DNA of 49,683 nt from Candidatus Adlerbacteria bacterium (lineage in GTDB: Bacteria > Patescibacteriota > Minisyncoccia > Phycocordibacterales > SBAW01): contig CAIRHB010000044.1 of assembly GCA_903878285.1 (NCBI GenBank), positions 1 to 49,683 of the forward strand, given 5' to 3'. The notes under the pieces are model-generated. The model made no database searches. It was given only the letters and a program-made list of their open reading frames with translations, and was not told the origin of the DNA. Position numbers and translations under genes: made by a program. Position 1 is the stretch's first letter; each line of letters opens with the position of its first letter. Below are positions 16,451-23,137 of this stretch, piece by piece.

Positions 16451-18073
16451 CTATTGCGTGTCGACGACGACGGTGTCGCCGTTGCTGAGGCCTCGCGCGT
16501 CGGTGACGATGTCGGTATCAGCGGTGACTCCCGACAGGACGGTCACTTGGTCGCCCACCACGGGGCCAATGGTAATCGCTTGCGCAGCGAGCGTGCTGCT
16601 CGCAACCGTAAAGACCACCGGACCCTGCGGCGTGATCTTGACCGACGCGAGAGGGATCAGGACTGTCTTTGCGGCAGCAATAGTCGAGGTCGCTGCGGTT
16701 GTTTTGATCGCGCGGTCGAGCGAGACGGTCACATCCTCGCCGTCGGTGAGCGAGCTCTGATCGCCCGTGATGCCGACTTTTATCTCAATTTTATTTGTCG
16801 TCGGGTCGAGGGCTGGCGCAATAGAGACGATCGTCCCTGCGACCGCACCCTCGATCGTCACCTTGCCGCCGACCGCGAGCGTCTTGGCGTCCTCGGGTGT
16901 GACGTACGTCTTAACCTCAAGCGCGCTCGGGTTAGAGACCACCGCGACTTGCGACGACATCGAGACAAAGTCGCCCTGCGATACTGGCAGGCTGATAATG
17001 GTGCCAGAGATAGGGCTGCGCACAAGGGTTTTTTCCAAGTTTGCTTTCGCTGCATTGAGCGCACCAAGCGCCTGCTTGACGTTTGCGGTTGCGGCTGCGA
17101 GGTCGGCGCCCTGCCCAGTGGTGCCGCCGGTCGCGTACTGCTGGTTGGCAATCGCGCCGCCAGAAACGGCTGCATCGTAGGCGGTCTTTGACCCTGCGAG
17201 CGACGACACGGAACCGATTACCGCCGAGCGCCCCGCAGATACCGACGCCTGTGATGCACTAATCGTACTTGCAGAGACGCCTGTAGTGGGGATTGCTTTC
17301 GTGAGCGCGGTGCCAATATTGTTAAGCAGCGTCTCGACTGTACCTGCGTCAGTGACAAGTGTGGTGATATTGCTGTCGATGTCTGATGTTGTGCCAAGTG
17401 CTGCGACTAGTGCTGCATCATTTGCCAAAAGTATTTCGACCTGCGCACGCTCGGATTGGACGGTGACGACAAGTTGCGAGTCGGTGGTAGTGAGGTTGAA
17501 GAGTGGCGAGCTGCCACGCGGGTTGGTAAAGAGTGCGTCTGCCTTGTTGTGTATCGCATCATCCATCACCGCGTAGGCGCTTTGCATCGTGCTGATTGCG
17601 GTCAGGTGCGCGTTGATAACGCTCTGTGTTGCTTGGTCTTGCGAGAGGTTGGCGATGCTGGTGCCGCTGCCGCTCGCCTTGGCGAGTGCCGCCTGTGCCG
17701 CCTCGTATGCACCTTCGGCCTGCTGGACAGCCGCATGCTGAGAGCTGTTTTCAAACGTGGCGATCACTTCGCCTGCGCCCACATGGTCGCCGAGCGACAC
17801 GGCAAGTGATGTGGTCTCGCCCGAGGTCTGCGCGAGGATGGTCGCTTCGCTGAGCGACGTCACGATGCCAGTCGTCGAGAGTGGCTCAGACGGCGCAGAG
17901 AGCCCCGCGACCGATGATACCTGCACGTGCGTCACGGCGGCGGGTGTGCTCGCGGTCGTCGCCGAGCGAGTCAGCACCTGCACTCCAACCACTACAGCCA
18001 CCACCAACACCACCGCGCCGCCAATACTCCACACTTTCGGCAACCGTCGAATCTTGTTCCAGATGTTCCGCAT
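16451..18073 (-). CDS. RND periplasmic-adaptor (membrane fusion, HlyD/AcrA-like) protein
   Basis: 540 residues. One N-terminal transmembrane helix (about 16-35), a first lipoyl half (TSLAVSLGDHVGAGEVIATF), a long Ala/Ser-rich helical hairpin (about 115-330, longer than in AcrA), a second lipoyl half (VRSPISGTIISLPVSQGDFV), then beta-barrel and membrane-proximal domains ending GLSNGDTVVVDTQ. It would couple the RND permease to the outside. In AcrAB-type pumps the hairpin docks on an outer-membrane channel; none is encoded here. TACACT ends 7 nt before the ATG, with AGGAG in between. Confidence 0.85.
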   Translation of the reverse strand: MRNIWNKIRRLPKVWSIGGAVVLVVAVVVGVQVLTRSATTASTPAAVTHVQVSSVAGLSAPSEPLSTTGIVTSLSEATILAQTSGETTSLAVSLGDHVGAGEVIATFENSSQHAAVQQAEGAYEAAQAALAKASGSGTSIANLSQDQATQSVINAHLTAISTMQSAYAVMDDAIHNKADALFTNPRGSSPLFNLTTTDSQLVVTVQSERAQVEILLANDAALVAALGTTSDIDSNITTLVTDAGTVETLLNNIGTALTKAIPTTGVSASTISASQASVSAGRSAVIGSVSSLAGSKTAYDAAVSGGAIANQQYATGGTTGQGADLAAATANVKQALGALNAAKANLEKTLVRSPISGTIISLPVSQGDFVSMSSQVAVVSNPSALEVKTYVTPEDAKTLAVGGKVTIEGAVAGTIVSIAPALDPTTNKIEIKVGITGDQSSLTDGEDVTVSLDRAIKTTAATSTIAAAKTVLIPLASVKITPQGPVVFTVASSTLAAQAITIGPVVGDQVTVLSGVTADTDIVTDARGLSNGDTVVVDTQ

Positions 18074-18124
18074 ATCTCCTAGTGTACAATATTTAGGCTT
18101 TTATAACTACATATACGCTGAGTC

Positions 18125-18292
18125 TTGCCTCTTGGGTTCTACAATATTGGATATGAATCTGCTGGAGTACTAAAAGATAGTGCTAGACATGGAGAAGACA
18201 CTCCTGCCGATGAAATCACCTGCTTCTGGGGTCAGAGCCGTTCATGCGCGGCTCGAACCTATAAAAGATACGATGACACAAAGCGATTTTGA
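18125..18292 (+). other. Possible 55-codon reading frame, doubtful
   Basis: The 18074-18320 gap contains a frame from TTG 18125 to TGA 18290 with protein-like composition (GYESAGVLKD, DEITCFWGQSRS). No ATG, SD or family match supports it. A hairpin (GAGCCG/CGGCTC) lies within it. It may be a relic of a gene or chance. Confidence 0.2.
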
Positions 18293-18320
18293 GGAAATCT
18301 ACACCAAGAATACTGCTCTG

Positions 18321-18393
18321 TCCGCCCACCAGGGCTCGAACCTGGGACCATCTCCTTAAGAGGGAGTTGCTCTACCAACTGAGCTATGGGCGG
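18321..18393 (-). tRNA. tRNA-Lys (anticodon CTT)
   Basis: A 73-nt cloverleaf on the minus strand: acceptor CCGCCCA/TGGGCGG, anticodon loop CTCTTAA giving CTT, T arm CCAGG-TTCGAGC-CCTGG. CCA is not encoded. Confidence 0.93.
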
Positions 18394-18428
18394 ATTACTA
18401 TGGGCACAGAGAACATCACTAAAATACT

Positions 18429-18461
18429 ACAGAAACGCAATACTCACAAGAACGTTTCTGT
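18429..18461 (-). terminator. Hairpin between tRNA-Leu and tRNA-Lys
   Basis: A 9-bp stem (ACAGAAACG/CGTTTCTGT) with a 15-nt loop directly downstream of tRNA-Leu(TAA) on the minus strand, followed by AGTATTTTA. It may be a weak terminator or a processing signal. Confidence 0.4.
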
Positions 18462-18463
18462 AC

Positions 18464-18550
18464 TGGTGCCGGGGGTGGGACTTGAACCCACAAGAGCAAA
18501 TGCTCACAACATTTTAAGTGTCGCGCGTTTACCGATTTCGCCACCTCGGC
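18464..18550 (-). tRNA. tRNA-Leu (anticodon TAA), CCA encoded
   Basis: Minus-strand cloverleaf: acceptor GCCGAGG/CCCCGGC (one A-C mismatch), anticodon stem CGACA/TGTTG with loop CTTAAAA (TAA), long variable arm, T arm GTGGG-TTCAAGT-CCCAC, and encoded CCA. The first 47 nt overlap the 3' end of the HNH endonuclease ORF. Confidence 0.93.
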
Positions 18551-18917
18551 GTCTAATGTTTCTACCACGATGCGTTGGTTGTAGACTGTGGCAATTCGGA
18601 CAGAGGATTTGCAAGTTCTCTAAACGATTGTCGTGTCGGTCACCATTGATATGGTCTAGCTCCACTGGTACTCTACCGTCTTTTGATACTTCTGCCCAGC
18701 CACACTGCTCACATTTTGGTTCTTCAGTTCCTGTTGAGAATAAACGAAGTTTAAGTTTATAGCTTTGAAAAGTGCTATTTTGCAGGAGTATCTCCTCGAT
18801 TGGTATAACAGGTTCTCTCGGAATAATTGTTCCTTTGCGCCATCCCATTCCAGTGAAATGGGATGTGTCGAGTTTCACATGAATAAGTGCGTTCTCGTCC
18901 CACCTTTTCTTCCTCAT
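18504..18917 (-). CDS. HNH endonuclease-like protein running into tRNA-Leu
   Basis: 137 residues. A zinc-ribbon/HNH core: CEQCGW (about 69-74), then LDHINGDRHDNRLENLQILCPNCHS, where DH, the Asn and the second CxxC form the metal-binding catalytic site. Cleaves DNA in known family members. TAGAAT ends exactly 6 nt before the ATG. The last 15 or so codons, after HRGRN, are read from the 5' half of tRNA-Leu(TAA) and are unlikely to be conserved. Single HNH genes next to tRNA genes suggest a homing-type element. Confidence 0.75.
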   Translation of the reverse strand: MRKKRWDENALIHVKLDTSHFTGMGWRKGTIIPREPVIPIEEILLQNSTFQSYKLKLRLFSTGTEEPKCEQCGWAEVSKDGRVPVELDHINGDRHDNRLENLQILCPNCHSLQPTHRGRNIRRRGGEIGKRATLKML

Positions 18918-19049
18918 GCAAACATTCTACCAATCGGTAGACTCGCGGGCTGTAGTTATCAGCATGGCTACCATTACATCACCCCAGCGCATCATAGTTT
19001 TACCACGATGCAACGATAGAGGGAATCGGTCACCGGTTCGCTTCCCGAC

Positions 19050-19075
19050 ACGCAGAGCGCGCAGGCGCTGTGCGT
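19050..19075. other. 11-bp hairpin downstream of tRNA-Cys
   Basis: Arms 19050-19060 and 19065-19075, with one mismatch and a GCAG loop, lie just 3' of tRNA-Cys on the minus strand. No U-run follows. A second small hairpin (TCTACC/GGTAGA) lies near 18928-18943. The 18918-19078 interval otherwise holds nothing I can name. Confidence 0.45.
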
Positions 19076-19078
19076 CTG

Positions 19079-19153
19079 TGGAGGCCACGGCGGGAATCGA
19101 ACCCGCGTATAAAGGTTTTGCAGACCCACGCCTTACCACTTGGCTACGTGGCC
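19079..19153 (-). tRNA. tRNA-Cys (anticodon GCA), CCA encoded
   Basis: A 75-nt minus-strand cloverleaf including CCA: acceptor GGCCACG/CGTGGCC with discriminator T, anticodon loop CTGCAAA (GCA), T loop TTCGATT. Confidence 0.95.
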
Positions 19154-19240
19154 TTCGTAGCTCTGCGGCCTCGCAGAGCGAAGGAGGCCGTGGCCGGAGC
19201 TACATCAGGCACCTGTACACTCTACCGCGAAACGGTGCTC

Positions 19241-19567
19241 TTAGGAATGGTCGCTGGTTAACTCGTCGAGGCGCTGGCGGTTTTTCTCGCCACGGTCGAT
19301 CATAAACTCGATATGCGGAGGGAAGGCGCCGCGCACCCGCTTGCGAAAGAAGTCGGCGAACTCGCGGCGATTACGATTGGCAAACGAGAGCGCCTGCGCC
19401 TCGGCAGAGTCGGGGAATGCGGTAAAGTAGATGCTGCCGCTCTTGGCGTCGTCGGAAACATGCGCGTTGGTCACCGTGATCAGCGTCTGCCGCCCCGCTT
19501 CGCGGGCAAAAAACTCGCCGGCGACGTCCTGCAGCGCCGCGCGTATTTTTTCGTTTCTGATTGACAT
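19241..19567 (-). CDS. rbfA: Ribosome-binding factor A
   Basis: 108 residues with the KH-like fold of RbfA: an N-terminal helix SIRNEKIRAALQDVAGEFF, ITVTNAHVSDDAKSGSIYFT with the family's typical V(S/T)xD stretch, and a C-terminal RRVRGAFPPHIEFMID-like segment. It helps 30S maturation by acting on the 5' helix of 16S rRNA. Third gene of the DUF4446-infB-rbfA unit, 36 bp after infB, the usual order of infB then rbfA. Confidence 0.9.
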   Translation of the reverse strand: MSIRNEKIRAALQDVAGEFFAREAGRQTLITVTNAHVSDDAKSGSIYFTAFPDSAEAQALSFANRNRREFADFFRKRVRGAFPPHIEFMIDRGEKNRQRLDELTSDHS

Positions 19568-19603
19568 AGTATGTGTAAAAAGGGTGAGAACGTGTCGCTT
19601 TGA

Positions 19604-21172
19604 TTACTTGAAGACGACCTCAAACGCGACCAAGTAATCGCCTGCGGCTGGCTCGACCTGCGTGCGCAGCATCGCACCGAACTCGGCTCCTGCCTCGACC
19701 TTTTTTGCCGCCGCTTTTTGGCTCTGCAGGCTGATGATGGCACCGCGCCCGAGCTCGAGGTCGCGCCGCATGAGTTTAATCTCTGCACCGTCGGCAATGA
19801 GACCCTCCTCGACCTTGCCGCCCACCACAACACGCCCCTTTGTTGCGCTAAAGATCTTGAGGATCTTCGCCGAGCCGGTGGTCTCCTCGCCATGCTCGCG
19901 CGGTCGCCGAGCCGCCACCTCTGCCGCGAGCCACTCGGTCAACTGGTAGATGATCTCAAACACCATGATAGTCACGCCGAGGCGCTCTGCCACGTCGCGC
20001 GCCTCCTTCTCGACCTTGACGTTAAAGCCGACGACGATGCCGCCGAGCTTGCCGCCCGCCACGAGCTTGACATCATTCTCCGAGATTGTGCCCACCCCGC
20101 GACTGACGACACGCACCTCGAGCCGCTCGTCCTTGGGCATCGCGTCGATTTCATGCACCACCGCGTCGCCCGTGCCCAAGAAGTCGGTTTTAATGACGAT
20201 GGGTAGCGTGACGGGCTGCTTTTCTTCGCCTGGAGAGGCAACGGTGCCGCGAGCATTCGTCCGCTGTGCTGCGGTGCTGAGTCGTTCTGCACGTGCTTCG
20301 GCAACATCTTGCTCCGCCTGTTTTTTTGTTTCGACGACGCGCCAGGTGGCACCAACCGCGGGGAGCGATGAGAAGCCGACCACTCGCACGGGGCTGCCGG
20401 GTAGTGCCTCTTTACTATTCTTGCCGAGGTAGTTCTCCATAATGCGCACCGGCGCCAGGCTCTCGCCGGAGACAATATACTCGCCGCTCTCGATACTACC
20501 GTTTTGGACGATAAGTGTCGCGGTGTTCCCGCGCTTTGGGTCGACATGTGCCTCGATGACTAGCCCCTCGCCAGGGCAAGACGGGTCGGCGGAAAGTCCC
20601 TCGAGCTCGGCTGCCAGGAGAATCAGGTCGAGCAGCTCGGGGATACCCTCGCCGGTCTTGCTGGAGATCGCGACAAACGGCACGTCTCCACCAAGCCCTT
20701 CGAGGTAGACGCCGTGCTCAAGCAGTGACATCTTTGCTTTCTCAATGTGTGCTGCAGGTTTGTCGATTTTGGTGAGCGCGACGATATAGGGTTTCTTTGT
20801 CTCTTGGATCAACTTCAATGCTTCGATTGTCTGCTGTTTAACGCCGTCCTCGGCAGAGACAATAAGAATCGCGACGTCAGCGACCTCGAGCCCGCGCGAG
20901 CGCATCGCCTCAAATGCGGCGTGCCCTGGGGTATCCAAAAAGGTGATGCGATAGGATTGCTTGTTCTCGGTCGACACATGCTCCGCCTCGTAGGCAGAAA
21001 GATGCTGCGTGATGCCGCCCGCCTCGCCCGCGACGGTGTTGCTCTTGCGGATATAATCAAGCAGCGTCGATTTGCCGTGGTCGATATGCCCCACCACTGC
21101 CACAATGGGTGGTCGCGTCTGTTGTCCGATAGAAGGGGTGCGCCCCTCGTGTGTAGGGTTGGTGGTAGTCAT
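19604..21172 (-). CDS. infB: Translation initiation factor IF-2 (short form)
   Basis: 522 residues. A GTPase that positions fMet-tRNA on the 30S subunit. G1 is GHIDHGKST (28-36), G3 DTPGHAAF, G4 TKID; domains II to IV follow, with the C-terminal EIIYQLTEW region. The long N-terminal extension of E. coli IF-2 (890 aa) is absent, and the protein starts about 20 residues before the G domain. Lies 21 bp after the DUF4446 gene and 36 bp before rbfA. Confidence 0.95.
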   Translation of the reverse strand: MTTTNPTHEGRTPSIGQQTRPPIVAVVGHIDHGKSTLLDYIRKSNTVAGEAGGITQHLSAYEAEHVSTENKQSYRITFLDTPGHAAFEAMRSRGLEVADVAILIVSAEDGVKQQTIEALKLIQETKKPYIVALTKIDKPAAHIEKAKMSLLEHGVYLEGLGGDVPFVAISSKTGEGIPELLDLILLAAELEGLSADPSCPGEGLVIEAHVDPKRGNTATLIVQNGSIESGEYIVSGESLAPVRIMENYLGKNSKEALPGSPVRVVGFSSLPAVGATWRVVETKKQAEQDVAEARAERLSTAAQRTNARGTVASPGEEKQPVTLPIVIKTDFLGTGDAVVHEIDAMPKDERLEVRVVSRGVGTISENDVKLVAGGKLGGIVVGFNVKVEKEARDVAERLGVTIMVFEIIYQLTEWLAAEVAARRPREHGEETTGSAKILKIFSATKGRVVVGGKVEEGLIADGAEIKLMRRDLELGRGAIISLQSQKAAAKKVEAGAEFGAMLRTQVEPAAGDYLVAFEVVFK

Positions 21173-21193
21173 GGTGTGGTTGGAATAGATGCA

Positions 21194-21748
21194 TCATGCG
21201 GTTTTCCGCGGTTTGTGTTCGATTTTATGCTCGGCGATGGATTGCCTTGCCTTTTCTATCGCGGCGTTCTCCTCCTTCGTGAGTTCGTAGGTAGAGATGC
21301 TGTTTTCGATAGGCTTAGCGTAGACGCCGACTCGGTCGCGTGCGTACAGCGTTGAAAGTACCACGCCGCTGTGCCCCTCGTCAAGAAAGGCGATCGCGAA
21401 GCTCTGGTTCCCGCTGCCGCCACTCTCGGCGAAGGGGTTAAATCGCACCATCCCGTAGCCCTGGAGGCTGCCGCGCAGGCGCAACTCGGCGTATTTGAGA
21501 TACTGCTCCAGCTCGGTACGGAAGGTCTGCAGCTCTTTCATGTCGCGCGCAAGGATGGTCACGCTCTCCTCTATAGAACCGTTGCGCCCCAGTGCCAGCC
21601 GCATAAAGCGCCACCGAATCGCGAGCAACAAAAACACCGCGACGATACTCAGTACAAGCGCCGCAAGTGCCACATAGGGCGCTGCAAGAATAATCCACAC
21701 ATGCGCGCGCTCAAGCAGCGGTGACTGAGCGATAGATGCAAAGTCCAT
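21194..21748 (-). CDS. DUF4446-family membrane protein
   Basis: 184 residues: one N-terminal transmembrane helix (about 22-45), a helical linker, then the DUF4446-type core with VRFNPFAESGGSGNQSFAIA, HSGVVLSTLYARDRVGVYAK and a C-terminal LTKEENAAIEKAR helix. Function of the family is unknown. First gene of the infB operon. Its -10 box (AGTATA read on the minus strand) ends 7 nt before the ATG and lies in a palindromic AGTATATACT that once also faced the cysteine desulfurase gene. Confidence 0.8.
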   Translation of the reverse strand: MDFASIAQSPLLERAHVWIILAAPYVALAALVLSIVAVFLLLAIRWRFMRLALGRNGSIEESVTILARDMKELQTFRTELEQYLKYAELRLRGSLQGYGMVRFNPFAESGGSGNQSFAIAFLDEGHSGVVLSTLYARDRVGVYAKPIENSISTYELTKEENAAIEKARQSIAEHKIEHKPRKTA

Positions 21749-21755
21749 GCCATCC

Positions 21756-21765
21756 AGTATATACT
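21756..21765. promoter_or_regulatory. Palindromic divergent -10 element
   Basis: AGTATATACT reads TATACT on both strands. It gives the minus gene (ATG 21748) a 7-nt gap and would give a plus gene (ATG 21771) a 6-nt gap. The plus side now leads only to a duplicated five-codon stub of the cysteine desulfurase gene. Confidence 0.6.
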
Positions 21766-21785
21766 GAAGGAATGCTGAAAGCGAA
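21757..21785 (+). repeat. 29-bp direct repeat, left copy
   Basis: Identical to 23109-23137. It holds the TATACT box, GAAGGA, the ATG and the first five codons of the cysteine desulfurase gene. Here the coding sequence is cut off and runs into REP-like DNA. Confidence 0.9.
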
Positions 21786-21800
21786 CGAAAAAAGAAAAAA

Positions 21801-21849
21801 GGTGTCAGGTACCTTTTTCTGATAAAAAGTAAAAGGTACCTGACACCTT
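21801..21849. repeat. REP-like repeats A and B (inverted pair)
   Basis: GGTGTCAGGTACCTTTT (21801-21817) and its inverted partner AAAAGGTACCTGACACCTT (21831-21849) form a 17-bp stem around a 13-nt loop. Each copy alone can also fold through AAAGGT/ACCTTT. Confidence 0.9.
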
Positions 21850-21858
21850 AAAATATTT

Positions 21859-22362
21859 ATGAACATTCCTATACAAGAATTTGGCATCACGAGAGCGAAT
21901 GAAGAGCGGCGTGATGGCGGCTGCGCCGTTGTGTACGACCCTGTTGCACAGCGTTACGCGGTTGGGTTGCGCGAGGATGGTCTGTATATTTTGTTTTCAG
22001 GGGGAGTTGCTGATGGCGAGGATATGACCGAGGGTATTTTGCGCGAGGTCCGTGAGGAAAGCGGGCTCCACGACTTTGCACATGTTGAAAAAGTGGCCGA
22101 TGCTATCGCGCACTATTATCACAAGAGTAAGAATGTGAATCGCGTCGCACACGCAACCTGCCTGTTCGTGGTGTTGTAGAGTGCTGATCTTGTTCCGACA
22201 CAGCTTGAGGCGCATGAACGTTTTACTCTTGCATGGGCGACGGCTGACGAGCTCGTTGCTAATTGGCATGCGCACAACGTCGAGCATGGCCTAGATCACT
22301 GGTTGTATTTCTTCGACCTTGCACGAGTTCGTGTCTCTGCGCTTGAAGAAAAAGGTACCTGA
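21859..22362 (+). pseudogene. NUDIX hydrolase with an in-frame amber codon
   Basis: The NUDIX box is perfect: GX5EX7REVREESGL in residues about 49-70, the Mg-binding site that hydrolyses nucleoside-diphosphate derivatives. Translation from ATG 21859 stops at TAG 22177-22179 after 106 residues. The same frame continues without another stop for 60 codons of protein-like sequence (LEAHERFTLAWATADELV, LDHWLYFFDLARV) to a TGA at 22360-22362, which lies inside REP copy C. The intact gene would have about 167 codons. This is most simply a nonsense mutation or sequencing error. The short product would lack the C-terminal helix. Confidence 0.7.
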
Positions 22363-22396
22363 CACCTTTTCCCAAATAAAGGTGTCAGGTACCTTT
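22350..22396. repeat. REP-like repeats C and D (inverted pair)
   Basis: AAAAGGTACCTGACACCTTTT (22350-22370) and its inverted partner (22378-22396) sit back to back between the NUDIX and transposase genes. Copy C provides the Gly-Thr-stop that ends the NUDIX frame. Copy D lies upstream of the transposase -10 box. Confidence 0.9.
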
Positions 22397-22417
22397 ATTG
22401 TGATATACTATATCTGT

Positions 22418-23092
22418 ATGGGCAGAGCGCTGCGCACCGATGTTGGTGGTCAAGTCTATCACGTACTTAATCGTGCGAACGCACGTGCAACTATTTTTGC
22501 AAAGAAGGCAGATTATGAATCGTTTGAAGCGATTCTTGAGGAAGCAAAAGAGAAGGCTGGTATGCGAATACTTTCATACTGTGTTATGCCCAACCATTGG
22601 CATTTGGTGCTGTATCCAAGACAGGATGGTGACCTTGCGAAGTTTGTAAACTGGCTCACGTTGACGCATACACAGCGTTGGCACGCGGCGCATGATACTG
22701 TCGGGCAAGGACATGTGTATCAGGGGCGGTACAAATCTTTCTTGTGCGAAGAGGATGCGCATTTTATACAACTCGTGCGATATGTTGAGCGAAACCCCTT
22801 GCGTGCGAGGTTAGTTGCGCGTGCGGAAGATTGGCAGTGGGGGAGTCTGTGGCGACGTTTGCACGGGACGCCTGCACAGAAAAAGCTGCTCGATGAGTGG
22901 CCAGTACCCATGCCGAAGGGATATGTGCAGTTGGTACATGAACCGCAGTCGTCGGATGAGGTGGATGCGATGCGTGCATCTATCAATCGAGGTAGTCCAT
23001 ACGGTTCGGATGGGTGGCGGAGTAATGCTATACAGAAGTTTAACCTTGAGGCGACATTGCGACCGCGCGGAAGACCGAAAAAAGGTACCTGA
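22418..23092 (+). CDS. REP-associated tyrosine transposase (RAYT, Y1 family)
   Basis: 224 residues. The HUH motif is NHWHLV in MPNHWHLVLYPRQDG; the candidate nucleophile Tyr lies in HVYQGRYKSF; RYVERNPLRARLV follows, as in IS200-like REP transposases. Such enzymes nick single-stranded hairpin repeats. TATACT ends 8 nt before the ATG. REP copy D lies upstream and copy E overlaps the 3' end, so the last residues (KGT) and the TGA are read from the repeat. The whole unit lies between 29-bp direct repeats. It looks intact. Confidence 0.88.
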   Translation: MGRALRTDVGGQVYHVLNRANARATIFAKKADYESFEAILEEAKEKAGMRILSYCVMPNHWHLVLYPRQDGDLAKFVNWLTLTHTQRWHAAHDTVGQGHVYQGRYKSFLCEEDAHFIQLVRYVERNPLRARLVARAEDWQWGSLWRRLHGTPAQKKLLDEWPVPMPKGYVQLVHEPQSSDEVDAMRASINRGSPYGSDGWRSNAIQKFNLEATLRPRGRPKKGT

Positions 23093-23100
23093 CACCTTTT
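23080..23100. repeat. REP-like repeat E
   Basis: AAAAGGTACCTGACACCTTTT, same orientation as copies B and C, containing the TGA stop (23090-23092) of the transposase gene. Confidence 0.9.
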
Positions 23101-23108
23101 ATCAAGTG

Positions 23109-23137
23109 GTATATACTGAAGGAATGCTGAAAGCGAA
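23109..23137 (+). repeat. 29-bp direct repeat, right copy
   Basis: Identical to 21757-21785. This copy is the working promoter and start of the cysteine desulfurase gene: TATACT at 23112-23117, a 6-nt gap, then ATG 23124. Confidence 0.9.

Noticed and set aside
16436-17191. Long plus-strand frames opposite the adaptor and RND genes
   Set aside because: They are antisense shadows of strongly supported minus-strand genes and have no domain pattern.
22177-22179. Alternative genetic code (amber as sense)
   Set aside because: TAG ends other well-supported genes here, such as thrS and rel, so code change is not supported.
22815-23123. A 501-residue protein starting inside the transposase gene
   Set aside because: The frame is open by chance; the cysteine desulfurase starts at 23124 with its own -10 box, and the upstream part is a shadow of the transposase.
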